From the NCBI RefSeq assembly GCF_021155765.1, contig NC_060107.1, forward strand, positions 1,098,501-1,162,500: DNA of 64,000 bases, read 5' to 3'. Both the position numbers and the translations under genes were made by a program. The notes beneath the pieces are model-generated. The model was not told the origin of the DNA, did no database searches, and saw nothing but the letters and a program-made list of their open reading frames with translations. Positions 38,470-49,744 of the stretch are shown piece by piece. Position 1 is the stretch's first letter, and every line of letters begins with the position of its first letter. Origin of the DNA: Diprion similis. Its lineage: Eukaryota; Arthropoda; Insecta; Hymenoptera; Diprionidae.

Positions 38470-38942
38470 GGTCTTCCACGCTAAATCGAACAGCTTGAAA
38501 AAATTTAGATCTTGGATTTCCTCAAATTTTTTTCATCTTTTTCAGTACCCCTCAAAAGAGGCTTTCTGGTAAATTTTAAGATTTTTTTGATTGCTTGTGA
38601 AAAAAAATATCAAATTAAAAAAAAAAAAGAAAATCAATCTTTCTTCAGTTTTTTGTTCGTAACTTTCTTAATAATGGTTCGAATTGAAGCTTTCTTTTTT
38701 AAATCTTTGTGCTTAGATAGCTTTTACAGAAAAAAATATTCAAAGTGTTTTTAATTAAGATTTTTGAGCTTGATATTTGATTTTTATAATTTCAAAATTT
38801 GATATTTTCTTTCAACAAGTAATAAAAAAAATCTAAAAACTTACCAGAAAGGCTTTTTTAAGGGGTACTTAAACAATGTCAAAAAATTGATGAAATCAAA
38901 AATTAGCATTTTACAAACCGTTCGATTTGGCGTGGAACGGTC
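38470..38942. mobile_element. Fold-back MITE, family D
   Basis: The left end GGTCTTCCACGCTAAATCGA is mirrored by the right end TCGATTTGGCGTGGAACGGTC. Internal blocks also pair: CCCTCAAAAGAGGCTTTCTG near 38548 against CAGAAAGGCTTTTTTAAGGGG near 38845. Total about 470 bp, A/T-rich core, no coding capacity. Target duplication not resolved. Confidence 0.8.
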
Positions 38943-41900
38943 TATTTTTAATAAGTATACTGGCGCGCACCATTAATCACGCAATCGTATGTTCCAAATA
39001 TTTAAGTTTGTACAAATGGATGAACAAATCTAAAACAAATAATAACAACATCAAACAACAACAATAACAAAAATAGTAACAATAATAATATTAATAATAA
39101 ATATATGTTACATACATTAAGACAACGTCGAATCTACACTAGTTATTATATTATATACATACATAAATAATTTGCTGACGTATATTGCCAGACGATAAAA
39201 ACCGCTTCAGAGGTGTGATGCATATTTTAAATACACATCTAAATGCACATATTACAAGTTTAATAATATAATTGTCAGTAAAATCGCAGCACCGTGTTCG
39301 TATATATAAATTAGACAGATGTGGGCATGCAGATGAAAGTATATTAAACACATTAAAAATTGACACACATCAACGTATATACATATACATATTGTATATA
39401 TATATATATACGTGATTCTGTTGCGTATTAGCTAATATTTTACTTAGTTAGATGTATATATTTATATTTAATTAATATATTTAATATACAGAGAATTGAA
39501 AGAATTTGAAAAATAGCACCTTTCCTTATATTGCCAGGGTTTTCATGATTTTTTTTCTTTATTTTATTTTTTTTTATTTTCAACTAGTATAATTATAATA
39601 ATAATAATAATAATAATAATTTGTATAATTCATATATCGCCAATTTTTTTGTTTTACTTTCTATACAATTTACGCGCGAATCAGTCTCTTCGAATTGGGT
39701 CGATGTATAATATCTTTTTTGATATAATACGTATAACGTGATTTAGTCTAGTAATTTCGAATATAATATATGCTCCGAGAAGCATATATGTATATTTTTT
39801 CAAAAAATATTCATCCATTTGATAAATTTTTAAATATGCCGAATTTTTCAGAATTTCTCCGATCGACGCCGGAATGAGAATCGGGAAGAATAGAATATTT
39901 TAAACGAATTGGAATCAACCTCGATGTCAGCGAGCATTTGTCAGATGGTGAATCCTGAATCCTGCCATTTTCTAAATACGATTGTCATCACCGTCATTTT
40001 CATTCCGTAACGCCTGCAATTTTAATCGGAGGTGAAAATTCGACAATTACTGCATATAATTTTTAGCAGTATTGATACTTTTCGACTTATAATTATTGCT
40101 ATTATAAGTCAGTTCCATCGACGTTATTTAATTTTTAATTTAATTTAATTTTTTTTCATTTTGGTTTTTTTTTTTTTTTATAAACGCATAAAACCCTGGC
40201 ATATTATCAGTTCTAAGTCTCAGTCTTTGTTACCACCATTTTCAGTATTTCTGCCGCCTAAATTCTTTCCAATAAATTTTCTTTCGTTTTCGTTTTCGAA
40301 TTTTCATTTTTATTCCGTCCCTCGTGACTCTTGTTATTTCGTAATTTTATTTGTTTAGATTTCAGTCTCCCTCTTATCCAATCTACGACGTCTAGCACCA
40401 TCTCGCAGCTTTCATACAATAATGACTAATATATGTATGTATAATAATATATAATATAATAAATAATATCGTCCGATCGCATAACGAATATAGCATCACA
40501 CGATCCGGAGGCGAATAAAAAATTCTTTACAAATATTTAGTTTTACTTAGAATTTAGTTTGAAAAATTTCCTCTCTTAGCAGAAATTTCAAGGGTTATTC
40601 AGTTTCGTTTTTATACTTATCAATTTGCTTTTTTCTTATTCCTATATATTTTCTCTTTCTCGTTTTATTTCCTTTTATCGTTTCTCTCTCTCTTTCTCTC
40701 ATCCATTTGTTCGTTTTTTCTTTTTTTTTTGCTTACGTTAAATTATCGACGGTTGCATGCACTTGCTAATTCAAATCTATCAACACATTGGGAAAAATCG
40801 TTCTCACCTTTCATTCCCACGGACCAGAGACGCGATTTATGAAGTAATTTTATCGCTTTTTTACATATTGATCAAGTTTAATTATGTGATCTTTCAAATT
40901 GATTCGATGTAAGTTTTAATAACGTGTTATTCAGGCATTCGCAGGTATTCGTAATTTGTAATAGATTATAGCGTTTGTACTGTAAATTGGGACAGAAAAA
41001 AATATAAAAGCTATAAAAAAAAAAAGTTGAGAAGAGAAATTTTAGTGAGAATTCTCAAATATCGTATCTTGAAAAAAAAAAAAAAAAATTAAGTTAAAAC
41101 TGTCACGGTTTTGGCACCCAGAAATTATTTTTTTTTTCTTAAGAATCGACGACACGTCTCTGGTCAATTTTTATAGATTGACTGTAAATAATCTACGCCT
41201 CGTAATTATTGCACAATATTGTATAATAAGAATTTTAACGATAATTTAAAGTTGTTTAGTTTACTAGTGACACGTGCTAATAGTTAAAATGCTTATTGAC
41301 GAAGTTAGGACGTGTAAAATTGTATTTATATCTATATTTATATTCATTTATATTCATAATTCACTTCTCTCAACTATATATGTATAATACGAGTTATAGA
41401 ACAATTATATTCACCCGAATATATAACTTGCACGCGTAAACTCCGCCAGACTTTTTTTTTGTGTATATAGTATTGAATACTAACTCGGTTGGCAAATGAA
41501 TCACAATAAAAAAACGGCCTCCGTATATTTGAAAGAATTCTCGCAATCTCGCGTCGCGAATACCTTGAGCTTAATTTAATGTGTGCACGATTGTAGGTAC
41601 AAGCCACTTGTTGTAATTACCGCGTCGATTCACTTCATTCAGTTGTTTCTATCATTCTCCTCGTCTTATCTCGATAAAATAGCACCTATTTAGGGCCCGA
41701 CTCGGTAGGTACTTGAATCGAGCCAGTTTCTAAGTGATAGATAAAAAAAAAAACCTTACCAGCAGGCATGAAAAGTTTGAACATATTATAGATACGACGA
41801 TTACACATGCATTTTTGCGAATCTGGGCTCAGAATTGCCCCATCAACCTTAGATTTTGAGTTATATATGGAGTTTCCACCCTACTTGTGCATCGACAAAT

Positions 41901-42309
41901 CTCGAAGTGTTCGAGATCGATAAACGAATCTTTCAGGCAGGATTATATACTCAAAATTTGGAGAGAATGGAGCAATTTTAAGACCGGATTCGGATTCAGC
42001 GTGTCCAAAAACCTGTAGATACGGTGGTTCACTCCGTCGGTAAAGACACGTTTTTTGTGTGATTGTGTTATTCGTATCTGCTCTCCACCTTCTTTTTCTC
42101 CAACTAACTCTCTGTGAGAATATACATATAAAGTTATGAATATAGATAAGACGTGTCCCACACGTGAATCGATTATCCCGAATATTCTTTGGTGTGAAAT
42201 AGTATGAGACAGCCAAGGAACCCCGTGAAAAAAGGCGGCGACAGATTTTCACGGCTTGAAAATTTAAGCCGAAGGATCACTTCGCCGAGATGTGCACGAG
42301 ATTTTCTCT

Positions 42310-45300
42310 CTAATTTGCACTTCCAGCGTTGGAGGCCGGTGACGAGGCTGGACTCCTGAGTGTCTGACCGATTGGCGAAATCTGCAACATGCCACGGGGA
42401 CTGAAGGTGTCGCAGTAGAGGTTTTCCTTCTTGTGGACGCGACGCACGTGGCTTCTCAAGTTGTCGCGTCTGGCACTCCGGTAAGCGCAGTGTGGACAAA
42501 GGTGCGGCTTCTCCCCGGTGTGCATCCTTCGGTGCTGAATTAACTGGAAGGAGCAGCGAGATAGAGAGAGAGAGTTACGTAAGAGGAAGAAGAAGAAGAA
42601 GGAGAATGGTCTGAATTAAAACTATTTTAGGATATGGCTTTGTGTGTAGTGGTTTTCCTCGACGCTCAGGAACTCGAATCTGAAGTAATTTTTGAGCTAT
42701 CTAGCCGACTTTTCAAGAAAATAGCAAAATTTGAGGATTTTTTTTTTGTGTTTTTCTCAAAAACTGCTAACGATAGATAAAAATACTTCGTCCATTGTCT
42801 AGAGCGGAAGATTTTACATCGGATCATGTCCTCTTGTGTCGGAAACGGAGTTGCATTAACAAATTGAGAAAGAAGGAATTCTACTTATCGACGGCACCTG
42901 GGAATTTGGTGAAATAATTTTTTTTTTTTTTCAGTTTGTTAATTCGACTCTGTTTCCGACATACGAAGACATAATTCGATGTACAATCTTCCGCCCTACA
43001 CGATGGTCCAGTCATTTTTCATCTAACGATAGCATTCATTGAGTAAAAAGCAAACATCTCAAATTTACTGTTTTCTCAAAACCGCGGCTATGCAGCTCAA
43101 AAATCACTTCAGATTTGTGTTCCTGAAGGTCGAAAACCCCTGCACACAAAATCGCAGCCATATCCCAAGTATTTTTCATTCAGACCCACTTTTACTGGAC
43201 TAGAAGCAGAAGAAGAAGAAGAAGAAGACACGAAGCGAAAGCATTGACTTCACCTTTTTCAGCTGCACCGTCCTGAAGATGCATATATCGCAGCAGAAGT
43301 ACCGATCGTCACGGTGCCTCCGCATGTGCCGGCTGAGGTCGACTTCCGAGGTCCGATCGGCCCCGCAGACGGGACAGCTGACCCTTGTCTCGGGTGCCGC
43401 ACCCTTGGCATGAGCCCTGAGGTGCTTCTGGAAGGCCTTCTCTATGGTGCAGGCGTAGGAGCACATCGAGCAGCGATACTCCTCCCTCTCGTACCTGGAG
43501 TGAAAGACCGCGAGTTGCGGTAACCGTGAGTTCCGGGCTGTCCGGGAGCTTCCAAAGCTTCGTAGAAACCTCAAGTACCTGTACCTGACGCGCTGAAGGG
43601 CCAGCGAGCGCTTCTTCCCGGTCGGCGACATGCCTTGGGCCACGTGCGCCGCCACGTGGGTTTCCATCTCGCATCGACTTCCGCTCGCGAAGTCGCATCC
43701 GGTCGCCGGACACCTCCGAGACTCTCCGGTCAGGGCCGATATCGCCGGGTGACAATCGGCTATGTGCTTTCTAAGGGCTGGCCGCGTGTCCGAAACCGTT
43801 TCGCACGAGCCGCAGGAGTAGCCGCGACCCGCTCTCGTCACCTCTCGAGACCTGGAGAAGGAAAGGAAAGGATGCTCGTCTTACGTCCGGCGGATACCTG
43901 GACTGCCACTTTTATCTCTGAGCTGTAATCTCATGCTTTTCATGTTCGTCACGTTTGCTTGGGTTTGAACATGGATTAAAAGTATCTACATACAGTGCCA
44001 TGTGCGACCTCCTGCTTCTCGCAGACTTCTTATTTGAACATTTATCTTTTTGAAGCCGTGACTCAATCAAAAACGTACTTTTTGTAGAGACTCGTTTTCA
44101 AAACTAAGATTCAATTGCATTCGTCAAATTATCTTGGAATCAGGTTTTTTAAATAAACACCTTGAGAGAAACATTAATTACTATTCGATACCGAAATGTG
44201 GTGCTTTGGGCAGGAAGGAATTCATTACAGACGTAACTTTGAAGAAAATAAAAAAAAGTAAGCTAGACACACACGTGTATATAACAATATAAAAATGAAA
44301 TATGAATTATCTTTCTCATGAATCATTATTTCCGTGTTATTTAGTCCTAGTACCAAGAACCCACGCTTCCAGCATCAATCGTCATTCAATCATCATATCA
44401 ACAGCCTTCAGGTGTGGTTGCTTAACGAATCTTTGAACGACAAGGAACCCTTTCAATACTCCATAACGGACTATGTAACACTCCTTTTGCGAATTTAAGG
44501 CTCGAGAAGCAACTTTGACGGCTTACTTCTCGGTGCAGGACGACGAATCGCTGTCCGATCCGCTCTCGGAAGGTATCGGTGGTACCTCGGAACCCTCCAG
44601 AGCAGCCGTCGCCGCCGAAAGGCGGCCCAGCATGGCCGTGTAAGCCCCGAGTACCCAGCTGTTCAGGACCGGCGGAACACCCTCTTCCTGAAACCGATCG
44701 ATCGAGTGACAAGTGATCAGCAAGGATGCTGCAAGGAATCTGGGAGTCGGACGAACCTTGTCAAGGAGAAGACACGGCAGCCCGTTCGGAAGCTTCGGGT
44801 GGAGATTGTTGTTCGCCGAGTGCCGAGATTCGTCGTTACCGCTGCTCACACTTCCTGCGTCGCTTTCCTCGCCCGGGTCTTCCGTAGTTCCTATGACCCG
44901 TGGCACGGCCGTCTGGTTTTAAAACAGTTACTGCTCGTCAATCCTCAACGATTTCCACTAACTGCGTTGCAGTGATTATACCTACTTTCTGTTTTTATCT
45001 GGGTACACTCGTGCGGAAAAAGACCACCATCGAGGCTTACGATTAGGGGTGGGGGGGCGGTGGGGGAGGTCTAAGATCATACCGATTTTTAGGAGTTTTG
45101 TTTTACAGAAAACGAAAGTACTTAGAGGCATTCGAGTTCAAGGGCTTTATATATTGTTTAGAGTTTCACGAACATTTTGGAATTCTTTCATTGAAATTAA
45201 TAACAAAATGGCAGTACAGCGTGTATTAATAGCGAACGATGACGTTTTCGACTTGAAATTTTGATATTATCCTTAAAACTTATTTATCGATTACAGCCAT

Positions 45301-46164
45301 TTTGTTCTTAATTTCAATGACAAAATTCTAAAATGTTCTAGGACCTGTAAACAATAAAGCCCTTAAGTTTTAATTGCTCTAAATGGTTTCATTTTCTTCA
45401 AAAATAAAAAAACTCAAAAATGCGTTTGATTTTAAACCGTCCAAGCTTCACCCCCCCCCCCCCCCCCCCCGCGCGCTCCTAAAAAATGAATCGGCTGGAT
45501 CGGTTGAACAAAAGTTGGAACAACGGAAGGAATCCGTCTCAAAAATCTACATTAATGTTACTCATGTCTACGACGGTGATTCTCAGCAAATTTGAATGAA
45601 ACAAATCAACGATTTGTGAAAAGTTTTTGAAATCGGATTTAAAACGATTCGGCATAACACTCCGGTGTCTTGATCCGGTTGATATGTTTTTTAGGACCGC
45701 AGAAATGTTGTTCATTTCGCGTTCACTATACGTATATAAGTTGGCTTTAGATTTTTTCTCAAACGGTTTTTCCCGAATCGTAACTCGATCGGTAATTCCG
45801 TCCGATTTATCCCCCGGAATTATAGTCGGGCTCCGATACCCACCTGACTGGAGTTTTCGTCGTCCTCCCGGTCGCTTCGTCCTTCGATGTTCGATTCGTT
45901 GTCTCGTGGTTCCCGAGCCGCCCCGGCCTGCATCGGCTCCGTCGTCGAAAGGGTCCTGGTCACCAGTTCCATGGCTCGATAAGCGGGGCTGTTCGCGGCG
46001 ACGGGCATCGCGATCCCGTCCGTCGGACGCCGCAGCGTGTTCAAGGCGAAGGCTGCCCCGGGTGTTCCAGGACCCCCTGGACCCAGGATCGGGTGTCTTC
46101 GGGCGAGCCGCGGATCGCCCCACAGTCCCCCCGCGGCGTGCAGACTCCAGATCCCATATTCCAT
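42310..46164 (-). CDS. C2H2 zinc-finger protein with six fingers
   Basis: Probably a nuclear DNA-binding regulator. Exons (minus order): 45844-46164, 44757-44912, 44527-44687, 43585-43851, 43254-43494, 42310-42543; all phases agree, about 459 aa. The N-terminal half is Gly/Pro/Ala-rich then acidic and Ser-rich, with no finger. Fingers start at about residue 224 (YSCGSC), 256 (CPATGC), 308 (YRCSMC), 338 (VSCPVC), 366 (YFCCDIC) and 394 (HLCPHC); the last two are joined by the classic HTGEKP linker. The fifth finger spans the intron at 42544-43253. The start ATG at 46164 has a strong AAGATGG context; another in-frame ATG lies at 46212. Two introns (69 and 90 nt) are multiples of three without stops. 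Donor GTTCGT after 44757 is weak. I do not recognise a specific ortholog. Confidence 0.82.
42608..43186. mobile_element. Fold-back MITE, family E (intronic)
   Basis: Lies in the last intron of the zinc-finger gene. The left arm GGATATGGCTTTGTGTG with CTCAGGAACTCGAATCTGAA pairs with the right arm TTCAGATTTGTGTTCCTGAA and CGCAGCCATATCCC. Inner blocks also pair: CGGAAACGGAGTTGCATTAA near 42840 against TTAATTCGACTCTGTTTCCG near 42940. About 580 bp, almost wholly palindromic. Ends read GGTCTGAAT and ATTCAGACC. Confidence 0.85.
45066..45445. mobile_element. Fold-back MITE, family C, copy 2 (intronic)
   Basis: Lies in the first intron of the zinc-finger gene. It shares GAACATTTTGGAATTCTTTC and the inverted partner GACAAAATTCTAAAATGTTC with copy 1 at 19981-20450, plus outer GGTCTAA, GGGCTTTAT and AGAGCAATT-type blocks. 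The left edge abuts a G-rich run and the right edge a C-rich run (45450-45470). Ends approximate. Confidence 0.68.
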
Positions 46165-46760
46165 CTTCGAATGGTTCAATTTTAACGTTTTGTTAATTCG
46201 GGGGACATTCATGCTATGTTTAGTCGATTTTTCGGCGTATAGTTTATGCCGTAGTTTCGTTTTTTGGAAATTAATGAGTTTCTCGTAGAAATTGTTGAAT
46301 CGTTTGAACAATTACAATGGCTGGAGAAATTTGTACAATAATTGATACGAAATCGATATTAATTATAAGCTTCTGTGACAAGTCGATGACGATATTTTTG
46401 TTTTTTCCTGCAATTTATTATCGATTCTGATGTAAGCTGTTGTCGTACGAGACTGTGTATACAAACTTGTGAAAAATGAAAGATTTTGAAAAAATTTTTT
46501 AGAGCACAAAAAGCAAAGGGAAGGAATAATTTGACAGGGAAAAACTACAGAGCCAGAGCTTAATTAGCCAGCTTCATCCCCTTCCCGCCCTGATTCGCCT
46601 CCCTTCCGCCCTCAGCGAGGTCCCGACCCAAAACCCAACACCGAAATCCCCGACCATCCTCTCGAATCGATTTGTTATTGTTTTTGTGTCTGCGGTCTCG
46701 GGCTGCCGGGGTTGGTAGGGCAGAGAGGTGGCGGCAGAGGGCTGAGATGAGGGATGCTGG

Positions 46761-46809
46761 GCGAGAGGAGAGGAGAGAGGAAAGGAGAGGAGAGGAGAGG
46801 AGAGGAGGA
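46761..46809. repeat. GAGAGG purine repeat
   Basis: About 50 nt of almost pure purine built from GAGAGG/AGGAG units, a candidate triplex-forming or GAGA-factor-type sequence. Confidence 0.7.
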
Positions 46810-47873
46810 ATATAGGCAGGGGATGCAGGGTCGGATTATGTGTATGGTGAGGGATGGTTGACGAGGTATAGGGCTAGTGACGTCAGGGGTGAAAATTTCA
46901 ACCCCAACATTAGCGGAGCGCGGGGAGAGAGGATGAGAATTTGGTGCAAGCGATAAAAGACGAGAGTAAATTGAGACATGCAGAAGGATGTAGATCACGC
47001 GGAGATGTTCTATTGCAAAATTAGGCTTAATATAATATATATATTGTATATTTACGTGCTGACGGCCGGTAGCCTCTCGCTGCTTCTATCTGGTTACCAT
47101 TACACTCAAATGTATGAAATGCACTAACATACTCTATCCCCCCACAATAGCCCTATTTATGATTGGGCAAAATTGCTTTCCATGCGCAGAATAAAATTCC
47201 ACGCAGTAAAAATGTTTAAAAATAATGTGAGAATTGCGAAAAAAATGGCTCATTTTTTGAAAATTTTTTTTTTTCAAAACCAACGATTTTTTTCCTGACA
47301 TCTTTTTGCCACTATATCGAGTTTATTCTTACCAAATGTTTGCAAAAATTAACGAAAAATTAAATATGGCGAGACGGTGAGCCTGCGCAAAATATAATGT
47401 GTTTTTCGCGAAATCCGCGGGACCCGGATGGCGCCCGCGATCCTCGCCAACCCGGCAAAATCCACCAAAATGGCGATTTCTATCCTTTTTCGTCATTCTA
47501 TCGCTGCGGTATTCTTCTTTTCACCGTTGAAGCAGCGGGCGGGAGACTCGATTAGAGTGTCGATTGATTCGCACGGCGAATTTCGTGTGTAATACTTCCT
47601 TTTGAATTACTATACGAATGAAACCGGTGGGAAAAACGTGTTCGTTTCATCACTAATTATATTCAATCTTGATTTCGTTAAGGATATATCCGAACGTCGA
47701 CCACCATTTTGTATTTTTATTTTTTTTTATTTCAATGTATTTCAATACAAGAGCAACAAGATGTTATACAGACGTATCATGGCCCATTTTAAATCAGTTT
47801 TTAACTCTAGATATGCACAAGGTGTATGATAATTGCGATAGAAGAAATTCGACGGAGAAAATACTGGACATAA

Positions 47874-47879
47874 TTTATT
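47874..47879 (-). terminator. Candidate poly(A) signal of the HAUS8-like gene
   Basis: AATAAA on the minus strand, about 115 nt past the stop codon at 47992-47994. Confidence 0.45.
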
Positions 47880-47991
47880 ATAAAAGGAGAATTTGTACAA
47901 AATATATAATATTAAATTCTTAATAGCTATATTTGAATAATTTTCATCGGTATGAACACGCACTGAGACAGGTAGAAATCAACTTTTAATG

Positions 47992-49011
47992 TCAGTCAGC
48001 TAGAACGTTGCAGGAAACGTCGGCATCGCTGTCAGCAAGAGATGCAGAGGCTTCCTTTAGAACGAGAACTTGGAGTCCGCAGAGAGTCTCGTCGAATCTG
48101 AAACCGAACAATGAATGTGAATATCCGTTATGCAATTTTCGTATAAGCTTTTTTAAACGTATCGTATATAGCCATTGTACTTTTTTTTCACGCATTCGAT
48201 TTCCGCATGTTTGTCGGTCAAGCTCTTTAATCCGTCCGCAAGATCTCGGTATGTGGATTCCTTGTTGCCGTTTGACTCCCTCATGCACTTCAATACCTCG
48301 CCAATGTCTTCCAGGCTCTTAAAAAACTCCCAGCTGTCCTCTGGATTGTTGGGAATGACAATACCTTGGCATTGCAGTTCGTCTAACGGTTCGAGCAGCG
48401 TTTTTAGGTCCAATAATTTTTCCTTCACCTTATTTTTGCGAAGGTCATCTGTGGATTGATAAATTACGTTTTTTTAAATTGCAGGACAAGGTTTATTCTC
48501 TCCTACCGATAAATTTGAATATCACGCTATTCGTGTTTCTTTTTCCTACCAAAGCACGCGGTAATATCCGCCATCTGGGCGTCAATTCTGCCTTGCATTA
48601 CATTTGCGCTTCTCAATTCACTTTCCCTGAGTTTGGCCGCCTCCGCCTTTTCCTTGGCAATCTGTCTCTCGCTTGAAACGGCAACCATCTGATCAGTCAT
48701 CGCATGTTCCTTTTCAGCAATTTTCTTCTTAACTAGAATCTCAGCCGCTGTAGCTCGCAGGTACTTATCGTAGAGAAGACTTAGCTCATTTTCAGGATAT
48801 TCGGGCTCCGCTTTCATAGGAACCTGTGACGGAGGCTGGGCTAAAGTCATGTTGAGTCTGGCCGCGGCCCCTGTGCGTCTTTTCGTCACCAGACCTAGAG
48901 CAGAAAATAATTAATCAACGGCTTGAGGAGTCAGACGAAACAGTTGAAAAAACTTCTTGCGAAAGCTTCCCTTTATTTACCTGGGGGAATCATTATATCA
49001 TTAGAAGACAT
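47992..49011 (-). CDS. Small coiled-coil protein, probably HAUS augmin-like subunit 8
   Basis: Exons (minus order): 48981-49011, 48550-48894, 48181-48448, 47992-48097; about 249 aa, all phases agree. The N-terminus (MSSNDIMIPPG then VTKRRTGAAARLN) is basic. A long charged helix follows, about residues 45-115 (EILVKKKIAEKEH, RQIAKEKAEAAKLRESE), then a Leu-rich segment LLDLKTLLEPLDELQCQG and an acidic helix ending EASASLADSDADVSC. Order, size and the L-rich segment with a downstream FDETLCGLQVL-type helix resemble HAUS8, a microtubule-binding augmin subunit needed for spindle microtubule branching. The sequence of this family diverges fast, so the name rests on architecture and weak remembered similarity. 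Another coiled-coil kinetochore or spindle protein is possible. Confidence 0.7.
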
Positions 49012-49650
49012 AGTAGTTCTGTGTCGGAAATTCGTTGTGCGATTCAACGCTGAAATCGTGACATCGTGCGATGAGTTCCGCGAGCGATTCTCAGGTGTGC
49101 CAGGATTTCGTGTTCTGAAAAAAGGAAATTTGCCGAGTGGCAAATGTGATTTGAATTCGGAAATGCTGCAAACACTGTATTCTTGGTACGCATGGCCCGA
49201 GACATGGATTTCATTGTAAACAAACGACATATTATTCATAACAGTCTCTTTCACTTCTGAGAGAATTTTCTCGAGCTGATTAAAACTAATGCGAAAGTGA
49301 TTATTAACAATCGCAACTCACTTCTTTGCGCTGTTAGATTTCAGCGCACCCGGCTTCGGTTCTTTCTGCATGACTGCTGGTTGTGGTTTTTAGGTTATGT
49401 CAAAGATTCGGAACAGCGTTATTTCGCACGCCGTAGGGCTTTGATTGACTCAAAGGCGTTTTACAAGGCTAGGGTATCATGTTTCTCCAATTTCTCTCAC
49501 GCGTGCAGAGTCCAATTATCATGTCTTTACGACTTCACATTTATATCATTCACTTCTTGTTGCACTTCTCTGCTTTTTTTCACGTTTGACGTTTGTCGGC
49601 TTGTACACACAGCTTGCGAGATGACGAGAATCGAAACTCGAAACGTGTTG

Positions 49651-49744
49651 CAGCATTTCCCACCATCCAAGCATTCTGATTAGTTCATTAAGGTTAGGTT
49701 GGGCTGATCAACCAATCAGAATGCTTGGATGGTGGGAAATGCTG
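49651..49744. repeat. Perfect 31-bp inverted repeat with short loop
   Basis: The left arm, 49651-49681 (CAGCATTTCCCACCATCCAA...), is the exact reverse complement of 49714-49744. The 32-nt loop contains a smaller inverted pair, GGTTG and CAACC. It lies about 640 nt upstream of the HAUS8-like start. Confidence 0.93.

Larger units (their letters stand above)
33904..42309. other. 8.4-kb AT-rich gene-poor stretch
   Basis: No convincing exon on either strand. It contains a CAG trinucleotide run (34211-34233), a second family A fold-back element (35808-36415), an ATTA microsatellite (36682-36722), a family D fold-back element (38470-38942) and many poly-A/T tracts. The right end should hold the 3' UTR of the zinc-finger gene. 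Confidence 0.55.
46213..47991. other. Intergenic region 5' of the zinc-finger gene
   Basis: About 1.8 kb. It includes a purine-rich GAGAGG repeat (46761-46809) on a G-rich patch, probably near the zinc-finger promoter, and the AT-rich 3' flank of the next gene. No coding sequence was recognised. Confidence 0.45.

Noticed and set aside
41881-42252. 123-codon minus-strand frame just past the zinc-finger stop
   Set aside because: Lies in the expected 3' UTR and has no similarity to finger or other domains.
49297-49683. 128-codon plus-strand frame ending in the perfect inverted repeat
   Set aside because: The opening codon is not ATG, composition is Cys/Phe-rich noise, and it ends in the hairpin arm.
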